A stretch of 64,000 bases of DNA from Nemertoderma westbladi (lineage: Eukaryota; Xenacoelomorpha; Nemertodermatida; Nemertodermatidae), in NCBI GenBank assembly GCA_032718475.1, contig JAUCBJ010005553.1, positions 1-64,000 on the forward strand. Reading direction: 5' to 3'. Positions 1 through 10,258 of the stretch are shown here, one piece after another (position 1 is the first letter of the stretch; every line of letters begins with the position of its first letter). Under the pieces are notes generated by a model, which saw nothing but the letters and a program-made list of their open reading frames with translations, had not been told where the DNA came from and made no database searches. The position numbers were made by a program, and so were the translations under genes.

Positions 1-314
1 TTCGAAAACGCAGCACTTGCCGGTTGGCTAGCCGATGTGTGCAGTCGTACCATACGCGCTCACCCATTGATACTTGGAACTAAACTCGCCAAGTTAGTAA
101 GTTCATACGTTTCGAATGTTTCCGGCGCTTTCTGACTCCGTTCCTTAACGTCGATAGTCAGTTCAAGGACCGCGCGCTGACCAAACTCAGTCTGAGAGAC
201 TCAGCTGCGGAGAAACTGAGTAGCGCTGGATTTGCCGTTTTTCAAGACGTTTGTATACAGAACTTACATTCATCCGTTATACAAAGACCCCGAATACCTA
301 CAGGTTATTCTGTC

Positions 315-1457
315 GTGGAAATACAGACAGTGGATCCACTTACTGAGACAGACGCACCCACTTCGTCTATACAGCTGGAGGATGAACCAGTATGCTTGGA
401 ATCAGAAGCGATTCAGCCTACAGCTTCCCGGAGCAGTGACAATGATTATGTCATAGAGTGGTATCAAGGTCCACAACGTCTCACAGCATACGATTATCGA
501 CACGCCAACTACGTTTCTCGAAAACGTTGTCGATTATGCGCATCGAGAGACCACTTCACCCCTCTAGACTCGAGCGTACCTTGTTCCTATTTCCTCGAAC
601 AACCGATGATGGAAATATATTGTGCTTATTGCCGGCTTAATAACTCTCATATTTTTGCCGTCTGCCCACAATTTATGACTCAATGTCACTACTGTCAACT
701 TAAAGGACATGAAAGTTACAATTGTCCCTTTAATCGCGATTTAGAGAGCGTAGACGAGATGATCACCCTGCGATACATCCGAGCTTGGGAAGCGAACGCG
801 GATTTACATTGCGAATCCCGACATCGCTATTACCCTGGACGAGCTTACGAGGGAGTTTACGCGTTCCATCCTTATCTATTCGCGTCGATTGAACAGAAAA
901 CACGCGTACCAAGTTACGAGTTAATGAAGCGTGTTGGTGAGTGTATTTCCACCAAGTTTGTCAGAAAATACCTTAGAAACGTTAACCCTAATGATATAAC
1001 CACATATCACCTGATCAATTTTATCCGTCAGGACCCTGAGTATGGCGACATCTTTGTGAACTCGCATCCTGAACTACAGGAAGTATCTCGGCGACCATAT
1101 GAATATCGAACCCGAGAACGCGAGCTGGAGAGAACCATTAAACCGAGAAAGTTCCTCACCACTCACGGTCCACCCACCGCTAGTGTCCAGACGACCCGTC
1201 AAGGACCCGTAGGAGCTGCTGTCCTGAGATGCGCTCTAAAGGCCGTTAGGCCTCGCTCCACTGAGGTTGATATTAATCAACCAGGTACTTCGACCGGCGG
1301 GTATACCGATCGTAACCCTACACCGTCTGATGCAATTGTATTGCACCCTTCGCCTCGGAGCTACAGCCCTCCTCGTAAAGTGGCTCGCCCCAAAGAGAAA
1401 AGGACTCTTGCTAGCCTCAAGAAACTGCGTAAACGCCGTCCGCGTAAGAAAGTCTAA
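315..1457 (+). CDS. CCHC zinc-knuckle protein, unknown function (5' end uncertain)
   Basis: An open frame of 380 codons. Three Cys/His clusters lie near the N-terminus: C72-x2-C75-x4-H80-x9-C90, C103-x2-C106-x5-H112-x4-C117, and a canonical knuckle C124-x2-C127-x4-H132-x4-C137. The last 27 residues are rich in Lys and Arg, after a Pro/Ser-rich stretch. This suggests a single-strand nucleic-acid-binding protein, as in retroelement Gag or cellular CNBP-type proteins. The codon at 315 is GTG. The frame is open back to position 84 with no ATG, and the first in-frame ATG is at 606. The true start may therefore lie in an upstream exon (an AG acceptor is possible at 302-303). I do not recognise the family. 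It sits just upstream of a repeat that recurs elsewhere in the window, so it may belong to a mobile element. Good that it is coding, low on function. Confidence 0.55.
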   Translation: MEIQTVDPLTETDAPTSSIQLEDEPVCLESEAIQPTASRSSDNDYVIEWYQGPQRLTAYDYRHANYVSRKRCRLCASRDHFTPLDSSVPCSYFLEQPMMEIYCAYCRLNNSHIFAVCPQFMTQCHYCQLKGHESYNCPFNRDLESVDEMITLRYIRAWEANADLHCESRHRYYPGRAYEGVYAFHPYLFASIEQKTRVPSYELMKRVGECISTKFVRKYLRNVNPNDITTYHLINFIRQDPEYGDIFVNSHPELQEVSRRPYEYRTRERELERTIKPRKFLTTHGPPTASVQTTRQGPVGAAVLRCALKAVRPRSTEVDINQPGTSTGGYTDRNPTPSDAIVLHPSPRSYSPPRKVARPKEKRTLASLKKLRKRRPRKKV

Positions 1458-1535
1458 CTGTTTAGAGTATCTTTAGGTTTTAGAAACTGTGATTTTTATA
1501 TTTCATAGACTGAAAATCCCATTTTCTGGGAGCGG

Positions 1536-2750
1536 TGTAAAAGCCTTTGCTGAATTGCCCCATTATTTTTATTAATTTTTACATTAAAATACTCTGTAGT
1601 TGATTTAATAGGTGTAAGAGACCGTATTATTGCTGTATCGGTGTTTTTTAGAGGATCTAAGAGCTATTTCCTCCGTATGTGTACTGTGGAAGGCATAGTT
1701 GATGATTCTATGGCAATTCCGTGACGCAAAAGGTGATAGCTACTCTTGAACAGTAGTTACTATGACGACGGTTAACAGCTGATATTCATACGTGTCGATT
1801 TTCTTTGTTCTACGGCGTCTCTCAGTTCAGTCAGCCAATCAGAGCATTTTTATGGCTCTTGTACAGAGATTTCCTAGAAATCACTCAATGCATTATGTGC
1901 AGTGTTTACATTCTGTCCTGAGCCAGGAGAGAGCGGCTTGGGAATATTTTGTGCTTTTCTGTTTTAGCCTAACACTAGTAGGCTTAATTATAGGGACATA
2001 TATCCGTTATCAAACTAAACATAACATAACTGCACTACATAACAAATCTGGTTAACTGGCCCATACTGTGCAACTTAACTTAACATTACTGCTTTGCTGT
2101 CGGTTATTCATTATATTTGTTGATGAATTATTATATTTGGAATAACGAGAAATAACCCCGAAACCCAATATTCTTGATATACCGAAGGTAAGAGAGAAAG
2201 GTTACATATAACGATTGTGACTTATGTTAAAGTGGTTTGAAGTGAATCTAATGTTATTTGATAGACCCTACATGAGTTTGTCTGTGTTCCTTTTATATGT
2301 GACTAAAATCAGTGAAGATCGGCAGATTAGTGTGCAGTATTGTGCAGTATTGTGTATGAGTGAGACTGATAACGAAGCATTTCCTAAAGAATGCGCCATA
2401 TATGTGAATTATAACTAAGCCATATCGTTGTGAGTAGTTTAAGTCATAACTCTGTTTATATAGATAGAGCGCCACGTCCTAAAGGAACTGTTAATATTCC
2501 CCGAAGGTGAATAATATTGTCAGAGATTATATAATACTGTCAATCGAATAATACATTAGGCTTACCTAGCAATAAGATTAAGCCGTCGAACCCAATCTCC
2601 CGGGTATATCCAGCGGGTGAATGATCGCGCACAGATTGGTTTCGACTAGTGTAGTGAATCAAATATTTGTCAGAGGCTAAAAGTAATTTATTATCTAGAA
2701 GACATCCTAATTTGGCGGGTTAAACTGCCAAAGGTCTGAAAGCGCGAACA
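1536..2750 (+). repeat. 1.2-kb dispersed repeat, copy A
   Basis: Begins TGTAAAAGC and ends GCGCGAACA. A diverged reverse-complement copy occupies 43712-44880 and matches along nearly its whole length. Ends are TGT...ACA with a weak inverted match (TGTnnnnGCTTT). No transposase or polymerase is visible. A frame of about 60 codons (2224-2415) stays open in both copies. Confidence 0.75.
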
Positions 2751-3083
2751 AACACCAATGAAGATCCCAACCAATCCCAGGATGACGATACTATTGTCGA
2801 ATCCCCTAACTGATTCAGAATTATAAAATACTAACTCCTGACTTGCTACCCTGCTCAGCCAATCATGCTTGTCTCCGATACTGATATAGTACTGTGGCAA
2901 CTGGTATGATACTGGTTCATTGGAACAAAAGTGTTTACTCGATCTGCTAAGGGCAGTTAGGTTGCCCGTCTATTTTTATCAAAAGTACCATAGTACCTGT
3001 ATTTCATTGCTCTATGTAGTTAGGTGACACTTATTTTTTTTCCCAAATGAAAAACAGGACAGTGTCAGTTGTAGTTGTAAAGT
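2751..3083. other. No gene seen
   Basis: AT-rich single-copy-looking sequence between the dispersed repeat and a poly(C) tract. No coding signal, domain or repeat recognised. Confidence 0.4.
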
Positions 3084-3099
3084 CCCCCCCCCCCCCCCC
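3084..3099. repeat. poly(C) tract
   Basis: Sixteen consecutive C, directly before a LINE relic. One of several long C or G runs in the window. Confidence 0.9.
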
Positions 3100-3480
3100 T
3101 TGTCCTATGAACCTACCAAACCAACAAACATGGGATTTTGTTTCACCCTAATTTCAAGTCAAGAACCAAATTTAAAGTGTACTATATGTAAAAAGCTCTA
3201 TCACTTACCATGTGGATCCCGTTTAAGTAAAGAAAACACAATAAACAATCCCGATAATATATTTTGCACCTTCTGTTATATTGAAATCTTCCCTTTCTAA
3301 CAGTTCCAGATATTTTCTATAATGACGACACAGATGACTTTAACTTACCTACAAACTATGACAATAACAACAATAAATTTAAAGACATTGACCCCGATCA
3401 AAATCTAAATTCGAATAATACTGATGGTAAATATTTCTCATAATCAAAATATAATGATCTCCCACAAAAAACTCATAGTC
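3100..3480 (+). pseudogene. LINE N-terminal PHD-like zinc-finger relic
   Basis: A 66-codon frame contains CTIC-x5-H-x2-C and a later FCTFC followed by IFPF. After a frameshift another frame reads NDDTDDFN and then an Asn/Asp-rich stretch. This Cys/His cluster followed by a Phe-Pro-Phe and acidic DDF segment is typical of the N-terminal PHD-like finger that precedes the endonuclease in some CR1-like non-LTR retrotransposons. Frames are broken and no endonuclease follows, so it is a decayed fragment. Confidence 0.45.
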
Positions 3481-4057
3481 AATATATCACCTAAACTGAA
3501 GAAGTCTGAATATAAACCTTAGCGCAACCACTAACGCGCATTCCCAATCCTTACACTACTAGGAACACATCTTGCTTGAACTATTAATTGATTGGACATT
3601 CAAATCATGTAAGGAATGGAGAGAGGGGTCAAAGGGTTTTATACTCAGTTGGCAGGTAGAAAGTGTTCCAAACGTTGTATGTCAGATGACAGTAAAAATA
3701 TATACGAATAGCAGTATAAATATATTTAGTAGAGTGGAAATAATGTTGTATAAGGAATCTTTTTACACACCATTTTCTCCTTGATTTTTCCAGTCGAATA
3801 GATTGTAATAATAAAGTGGTTTTATGGGCAGTAATTAATATTGAAATTCATTCATTTTAAATTCACATTTAAAAGAATTTCACAATAAACATAAAAGCTC
3901 CAATGAAATATTTTAAATTTTTGTAATGTCCTTTAGCATTTGTTCGATATGCATTTATGTTTATCGACAGGTTTCTAGAGCGTTTTTTTAGCGCGTCAAG
4001 TCTTATCAGTACCGCATGAGGTTGACCAGCAACACAACACGCATCCGTTTACTTCTT
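3481..4057. other. No gene seen
   Basis: AT-rich sequence. Small open frames here carry no recognisable domain. Confidence 0.4.
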
Positions 4058-5317
4058 CCCTATTACCACTGGGGGGGGGGGGGGGGGGGCGAATCGGCCC
4101 CTTCCTAGTTTTTAGTTGCTGTAACTATGCAACCACATTACGTACCGGCCCAATTTTTATTGAGAATTTGCAAAATTTAATGCCGCATCTTGAGCAAAAA
4201 ACGACGTTGCAATTGGATTTCTACTTTTCGATGTGGTTGCCACGTAAAAATTTGCTCTCCAGCACCAAATTTTTTGAAATTTTCGAATTTTACAACGTCA
4301 TTCGTGATTTAGTAATTATTTATGTTTGGGCTAGTTTTATTTATTTTTATTGGTTTGGATCACTCTAATGCTCTATACAAGTATGTAAGTGTAGTGGTTC
4401 GCCATTTTTGGTGCACCAAAATTAGGGCGTGGCACTTCAAATTTTGAAAAAAACGAGATTCGGAAAATACACTAAAGTTTTGATTTGCAAAGCATTTTTA
4501 TAGGGTTTCTGGAGCGCTGAATCGATTGAAAGTAATATAGAAGCCTCAAATCCTTGGTGTACGTAGTTTTCGGTGCACCAAAATTAGGGCGTGGCACTTC
4601 AAATTTTCAAAATTACTTTATTCAGAAAAAAATCTATAAAGTTTTGAATTTCAAAAATGGTTAACCTCTAAGTCTTCAGGCTTCTATATTACTTTCAATC
4701 GATTCAGCGGTCTAGAAAACCTATATAAATTCGTTAAAATTTCAATTTTGGTTTATGTTCCGAATCTCGTATTTTTCAAAATTTGAAGTGCTACGCCCTA
4801 ATTTTGGTGCACCAAAAATGGCGAACCACTAAGTCTTCAGGCTTCTTCTATATTACTTTCAATCGATTCAGCGGCCCAGAAAACCTATAAAGATGAATAT
4901 CTAATTTTTCAAAATTTGAAGTGCCACGCCCACTTCTTAGGTGCACGAAAAATAGCATCCACTTCAATTTTTGGAAATGGAATATAATCACATTCGATTC
5001 AGCGTCTTGAAAAACCTACTAAATCTAGCCAACACTGCCACACTATTCGTTTTTAGAAAACGAAATATTTTGTAATTTTGTCCTGGGACTACTTTTATTT
5101 TTCATCAAAATTATGAGTCACTGCTTATGGGATTTTAACTTTTTAAGGTTTGGTAGTGTTCATCTATAGTAGTTTCACCAACAGCCCAAATTTTGTAGGA
5201 TTTCATTGGACGATTACAAAAATATAGTGGGTGGGCCGAATCCCCCCCCCCCCCCCCCCCCCCCCCAGTGGTGCTAATGATCTAAACACCTATCTCATCC
5301 TATCTGTGGTAATAGGG
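4058..5317. mobile_element. piggyBac-like non-autonomous DNA transposon 1
   Basis: Left end CCCTATTACCAC runs into G19 (4071-4089) and then CGAATCGGCCC. The right end has GGGCCGAATC, C25 (5242-5266), CAGTGG and, after about 40 bp, GTGGTAATAGGG. TTAA follows at 5318-5321; the left TTAA is not preserved (TTCTT). Ends of CCC...GGG next to TTAA are characteristic of piggyBac. Internally, motifs around GGTGCACCAAAATTAGGG occur in both orientations (about 4409, 4568, 4786, 4915), making the interior foldback-like. No transposase frame is present, so mobilisation would need a source in trans. Confidence 0.7.
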
Positions 5318-5436
5318 TTAATGTAAGAGCTACTCGTCTGCGTGCTAGTTCAGTTGGATACACATGAATAGCAGACCGACTATTCCTAATCAACTACTAC
5401 TATAATTTAATAGATCTATATAATTGAAACTACACA

Positions 5437-5665
5437 TTGAGATGCTATGCCAGCTTCAAAAACATTTTATCACCACCATGCAATCCACAATTGGCAAGCG
5501 TAATGCAGCATGCATTAAGAATGCTATGCCGGCTTATCAACAAAGTTGCACTACCACAACTCCCTATCCCCCATGACTTTCACAAGATTATCCGCATCTT
5601 CAAGGCCAGTGTCCTTTAGGAGGCGCTTAACGAAAGTCATGGGCTGTCCATCATGCTTATTTTCT
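5437..5665 (-). pseudogene. RTE-like LINE 3'-end fragment
   Basis: Reverse complement matches the last codons and 3' tail of the RTE-like copy at 6573-9408 (segments for the DDLA/VMGDRELW tail), with a short subfamily-specific extension also seen on the opposite strand at 15755-15915. Only the C-terminal end of ORF2 remains. Confidence 0.7.
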
Positions 5666-5957
5666 CCATTCAAATATTCGATAATAACAATATTGTACTG
5701 GAAGACGGGATAGTCAACATACAGTAGTACAGTATTACCACAGGTAGAAGGGTACAGGGTAGGCCTGTGGTGTATCGCTAGCAGTCAGTACAGGTACACA
5801 GCATAAGAGCAGAAATGTTACTGCTAGGTCAGTACAGCAGTAGGTTACAGGGTAAACCAAAGTACCTGTACCATGGCCTACTATATATACTGCCTAACAT
5901 GCCTGTGCAAAGGCCTGTTTCAAAAGAGGCCAGTTTTTTTATATCGTTTAAAACATG
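5666..5957. other. No gene seen
   Basis: Contains several TACAGTA/TAGGCCTA-type short motifs that recur through the window. Nothing coding recognised. Confidence 0.4.
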
Positions 5958-6168
5958 TTAATATGTTTTTTGTTGTTAATTTAACGGTTCCTCGCGCTGT
6001 ACTATTAGCTGAGGCAGTAAAAATAAAAAAGGCAAAGCGGGTCTTTGCGGCCTACTCATCCAATGGTCCAGTGTTCATCCGGATTGGCACCAACAAGTCG
6101 ATAAGATCCGCTCAACCTCAGCCTCAACAAAATGAATTCGCAATCCAAACGGATATCAACAAGAAGTA
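5958..6168 (+). pseudogene. LINE ORF1 C-terminal-like fragment
   Basis: About 60 in-frame residues with KKAKRVFAAYSSNG followed by PVFIRI. The pattern of a Lys-rich stretch, Phe-Ala-Ala, Asn-Gly and then a Val-Phe-Ile-Arg strand resembles the C-terminal domain of some LINE ORF1 proteins. It ends at a TAA at 6167-6169. No other part of that element adjoins it. Confidence 0.35.
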
Positions 6169-6169
6169 A

Positions 6170-6471
6170 TTCTCATAAGGCAACTAATCAAGCTCCTCGA
6201 GCCTCCCTTTTTGTTAATGCTTTAAAATTCATACCACACAGTAAAGAATAATAATAATAATACAGTATGTTAATGATAGGCTATTTGGCCCATATCATAT
6301 TTTTTAACAGCATTCACTAATAAGGCCTTTCCACACCATTAGAAGTCGACTTATTTCACAAGTTATTGGTGTCAATAATGTACAGGGCAGCGAGTGGCAA
6401 GTGACTTAGCGAGTAAGCTTTAGCATATGGTTATAATAAATTATGTTAATTTCCCTCCATCAAATCTATAT
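6170..6471. other. No gene seen
   Basis: AT-rich sequence with a short TAA microsatellite near 6249. Nothing else recognised. Confidence 0.4.
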
Positions 6472-6572
6472 CTCATGTCGTGCATACATATACTCATATC
6501 GTGCACACATATACTCATGTCGTGCTCACATATACATGTCGCTCACACATATGCGCATGTCGTGCATACATA
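6472..6572. repeat. 21-bp minisatellite, left part
   Basis: About five imperfect units of the type ACACATATACTCATGTCGTGC. The same array continues at 9409-9765, beyond the inserted RTE-like element. Confidence 0.85.
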
Positions 6573-6617
6573 CTACTACTACTACTAGGATCGGCATGCT
6601 GCATTGCAGCTGCATTT

Positions 6618-7270
6618 TTAAGAATGCTGTGCCGGCTTGTCAACAAAATTGCACCGCCACAACTCCCTATCACCCATGACATTTGCTAGATCATCCGCAT
6701 CTTTAAGGCCAGTGTCCTTTAAGATGCGTCTCAAGAAAGACATGGGCTGTCCACCATGCTTATTCACTCCATGAGGCTGCCAAAGTACAAGATTATGCAC
6801 TGGCTGGTCCTCACGGCGAAAGCAATGTCCTGCAAAGCGGAGGCGATTTTGTTCTAGTGTCAAGCTTGGGGGAACCAATGAGACACCTCCAATGTTATAT
6901 AGTGCCTGGTTGGAGATGTGTGCATTGTACTTGACACAATGAACCCGGCGTAGCATTCTTGTGAATGTGCCCTCCAGAGATTTGTTGTCCTCAGCAGTTA
7001 GAGCCCAGCATGGACTCCCGTAGAGGAGTACTGGAACTACTGCTGCTCTAAATAATCGGACCTTAAGTTTCCGATTAATTCTCGGTGACTTCCAAATCCT
7101 GGAAAGCCTATTCAAGGCTGCCCATGCCTTTCCCTTGCGTATTCGAAGGTCCTCACCTGACTTCCGGATCCATGATCCCAGGTAACAGAGGTCGTCCACA
7201 TGCTCAAGCATACCATCCTTTGAGCTTATGCTCATCCGATCAGAGACTTGCTGAGGACTTTCAAAGTTAA
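6618..7270 (-). pseudogene. RTE-like RT thumb and C-terminal domain
   Basis: Continuation of the same LINE product after the frameshift: about 205 codons with YLGSWIRKSG, KLKVRLFRAAVVPVLLYGS, LRFAGHCFRR and a final VMGDRELWRCNF. This is the RT connection/thumb and the conserved C-terminal tail. The same tail is found in the fragments at 5437, 15755, 18943, 26880, 27990, 28905 and 35405, so it marks the most abundant repeat family here. Confidence 0.8.
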
Positions 7271-7360
7271 CTGTCAGAATTTTGGTCTTTCTGGAGTTAA
7301 TAAAAAGACCAACACTAGAAGCAGCATGTTCTAATGAGCTGAGGAGCCGTTGGGCTCCCT

Positions 7361-9408
7361 CTAATGATTCTGAGCGTACTTGGCAGGATTTCCTCGACTT
7401 CTGGAGCCAGTAGGTGGAGTTATCATCACCCCATCATCATTATAATGATCTAAGGACATGCGTAGAACATAGTCAACCACAATAATGAACAAGAATGGTG
7501 CAAGTGTGTCTCCTTGGAGGACGCCCCATAACACTTCAAATGGTTCTGTTTCACCATCATCAGTAGACACAAATGTTGTCGAACCATCGTATACTGATCT
7601 GATTGCTGCAATAATTTCATCAGGAATCCCATATAATGAAAGTATGCTGAACATACGTGAGCGAGAGACTGAATCAAAGGCCTTGAAGAAGTCAACAATG
7701 ATAACAGCCAGATGCCTGTCTTTCTTTTTTGATAACTCTTCAATTATCCTTCTAAGTGCCAAAATGGGCTCCATGGTCCCACGACCTTTACGGAACCCAT
7801 TCTGATTTCCACGGAGCAGTCTCTCAATGGGATCCCTGATGCGATTTAATATAATCCTATTGTATAGCTTTGCAGCAATCGATATCAATGAGATTCCCCG
7901 AAAAGAACCATAGAGTGTTAGGTTGCCCTTCTTGGGAACTGGCACCAACTTATTTGTTTTCATTTCTTGTGGGATTCTTGTTGTTTGGTACATGTCTACT
8001 ATGATGGGATAGATGAGCTTTAAACACTCAGGTATTTTAAAGACCTCAGGGGGAACACCATCTACTCCACTGGCACGATTGGTCTTAATGCTCTTTGCAG
8101 CAGCCTTCACTTCTGCAAAGGAGATATCGCCAATGGGAATATCTGGGAGTACAGACTCAGACACTTTTACTTTTATAAAGTTATCAGGCAATACCCTGTC
8201 ATTATTGAGGAGTTTTTCAAAGTGGGCTTTCCAACCATTGAGGCGATCGGCTGGTGATTCAGCCTTAACCTTGGTGGTTGGTTGGCTTTTCCGCCCAGTA
8301 AGCAGATTGATCGATTTCCATGCCTGGGATGATTGCCTGCTGTCGTCAGCATCATTGATGGCATCAACCTGTTGGTTTATTAGCTCCTGTAGATTAGCAG
8401 AGTACTGCCTGTTCAGGGACCTAGATGCAGCCTTAACTGCATTCTTGGCCGCTGTAGTCTGTTTGAGTCGGGACTCTTTCTGCGCCTTATGAAGGTCATT
8501 TCGGCACTTCTGAATTTTGTTGTCAGTCCAGGGGGCCCTTTTCTTGTTTCGAGGGTATACAGGAACTGTTTCTGCAGCTGCTAACTTAACTGCTTCTGTA
8601 AAGGCAGTATAGCCCTCACAGTGATCTGCCGCCTCAGAGGCAAGAGCCTCATACCTGTTGCTCAGCTGTAGTGTGAAGCTGGATCTCACACTTGGCTGTT
8701 GCAACAGAGAGGACCAGTCATGCCGCGGCAAGGCAGATTTCGTTGTTCTGCTAGCACGCAGACTAAGTCTTACCTTGGCCACAATAAGGCGGTGATCACT
8801 GGAGAAGGGTCGAAGTGTAAATGCATTACAGTCTTGTATAGAGCTCCTGTATTTCCTACGAAACAGAATATGGTCTATCTGGGACTTGTGACCACTGGGT
8901 CCACTATGAGTCCATAGCTTTCCAGTTCGCTTCTTGAACTGGGTTCCAGCCGAAAACAATCCATTTCCAGAGATAAAATCCTGAAGATGGACAGAATTTC
9001 GGTTAACACTATTGCTATAGACCCAGGGCGATGTAGGTGATTGATGCAGACTTGCATTAAAGTCTCCCAGGAATGTTAAGAATGCATGCTGATCCACTCC
9101 ATCAGTAGCTGCTTGTAGATTGTGGTAGAAATTTTACACCTCCTCTACAGGGGCAACACTAGTTGGAGAGTAGCACACAATCAGAACCACCTTAGGAAAC
9201 TTCTTAGCCAGTCTTCCAGAACATGAGAAGTGGCAACGGATGATGCGGTTAGAGATTTGGTCTATTTTGTCCAATGCTGCATGTGCAGTTGGATTCATCA
9301 ATAGACCAATTCCACCATTGCCACTATCATCTGCTGACGCGAGGGCGAGTCGCCAACCGCCCCCATGTCCTTAATCAGAACCTCATCAGTCTGTCCAGTC
9401 TGCATTCG
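7361..9408 (-). pseudogene. LINE endonuclease and reverse transcriptase, disrupted
   Basis: The main open part (to 9097) is 578 codons. It holds the apurinic-like endonuclease motifs GDFN (residues 11-14) and SDH (100-102), then RT: KLVPVPKKG (383-391), motif A VDFFKAFD (468-475) and motif B' GVLQGDTLAPFLF (525-537). Upstream endonuclease sequence continues to 9408 but is broken by an in-frame TAA near 9137. Comparison with copy 2 (18903-20553) shows a net 37-bp loss at about 7379 that removes the catalytic FADD motif and shifts the frame. The copy therefore cannot make an active RT. Confidence 0.85.
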
Positions 9409-9765
9409 GTGCATACATATGCTCATGTCGTGCACAGATATACTGTAGTTATGTCGCTCACACATATACTCACTCATGTCGTGCAGACATACACATGTCG
9501 CGCACACATATACACATGTCGTGCACACATATACTCATGTCATGCTTACATATGGTCATGTCATGCATACATATGCTCATGTCGTGCACAGATATAATGT
9601 TGTTATGTCGCTCACACATATAATCACTCATGTCGTGCACATATACACATGTCACGCACACATATACTCATATCGTGCACACATATACTCATATCGTGCA
9701 CACATATACTCATGTCGTGCACACATATACTCATGTCGTGTACACATACACCCATGTCTTACATA
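9409..9765. repeat. 21-bp minisatellite, right part
   Basis: About 17 imperfect copies of ACACATATACTCATGTCGTGC-like units. Because 21 is a multiple of 3, the array reads as a Thr-His-Val heptapeptide repeat on one strand and Met-Cys/His-Asp-Met on the other. These frames are repeat artefacts. Confidence 0.9.
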
Positions 9766-9849
9766 CGCAGAAATAATTCCAAATTCGCGCGCGCACCACT
9801 TGTTCATGAATGTATAACAGCTTGGCCACTCAGGGATTCCGTACTTCAC

Positions 9850-10258
9850 AACCATACTGACTTTAAACTACTCCCAGAAACTGTAAACATAGAACTTAAT
9901 AAAGTTGATCAGTGGCTAACAGACTACCAATTGTCACTAAACCTCAAGAAAACAGAGTACTTACTTATCACACAAAAAAAATCAACCGAACATGATATAC
10001 TGTAATACATATCCGTAATTTCCAAATTAAAATTTCTTCAAAAATTAAATTTTTAGGAATATGGATATTGCCGACAAATTAACTGTGCCTATGTTCTAAA
10101 AAAATTTCCAAATCCGCGGGCCTATTTTTAAATCTGTTTCAAACATGTTACGTTTACTCACTAATACAGCCATGCATTAACTACGGTATAATGACCTGGA
10201 GTAATGCCAAAACATTTCACATTAAACCTATTAAAACCAGAATTAACAAACTACAGAT
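9850..10258 (+). pseudogene. Non-LTR reverse transcriptase thumb relic
   Basis: Reads LNKVDQWLTDYQLSLNLKKT, then after frameshifts PCINYGIMTWSN and TRINKLQ. This is the usual RT segment downstream of the YADD motif in CR1/Jockey-type LINEs. No catalytic region remains. It ends abruptly where a different element-encoded frame starts. Confidence 0.6.

Larger units (their letters stand above)
6573..9408 (-). mobile_element. RTE-like non-LTR retrotransposon, copy 1
   Basis: A 5'-truncated LINE in reverse orientation. It lies between GTGCATACATA at 6562-6572 and the same 11 bases at 9409-9419, which fits a target-site duplication, although both copies also match the flanking 21-bp minisatellite. 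Its 3' end is a simple repeat, (AGT)n when read on the element strand (6573-6587), a common type of tail in RTE-clade elements. The 5' truncation is inside the endonuclease domain. Clade assignment rests on recalled family patterns (endonuclease plus RT, KLVPVPKKG, AGHCFRR, DRELW), so RTE is likely rather than proven. Confidence 0.8.

Noticed and set aside
9274-9855. His/Thr- and Met/Cys-rich small proteins
   Set aside because: Translations of the 21-bp minisatellite.
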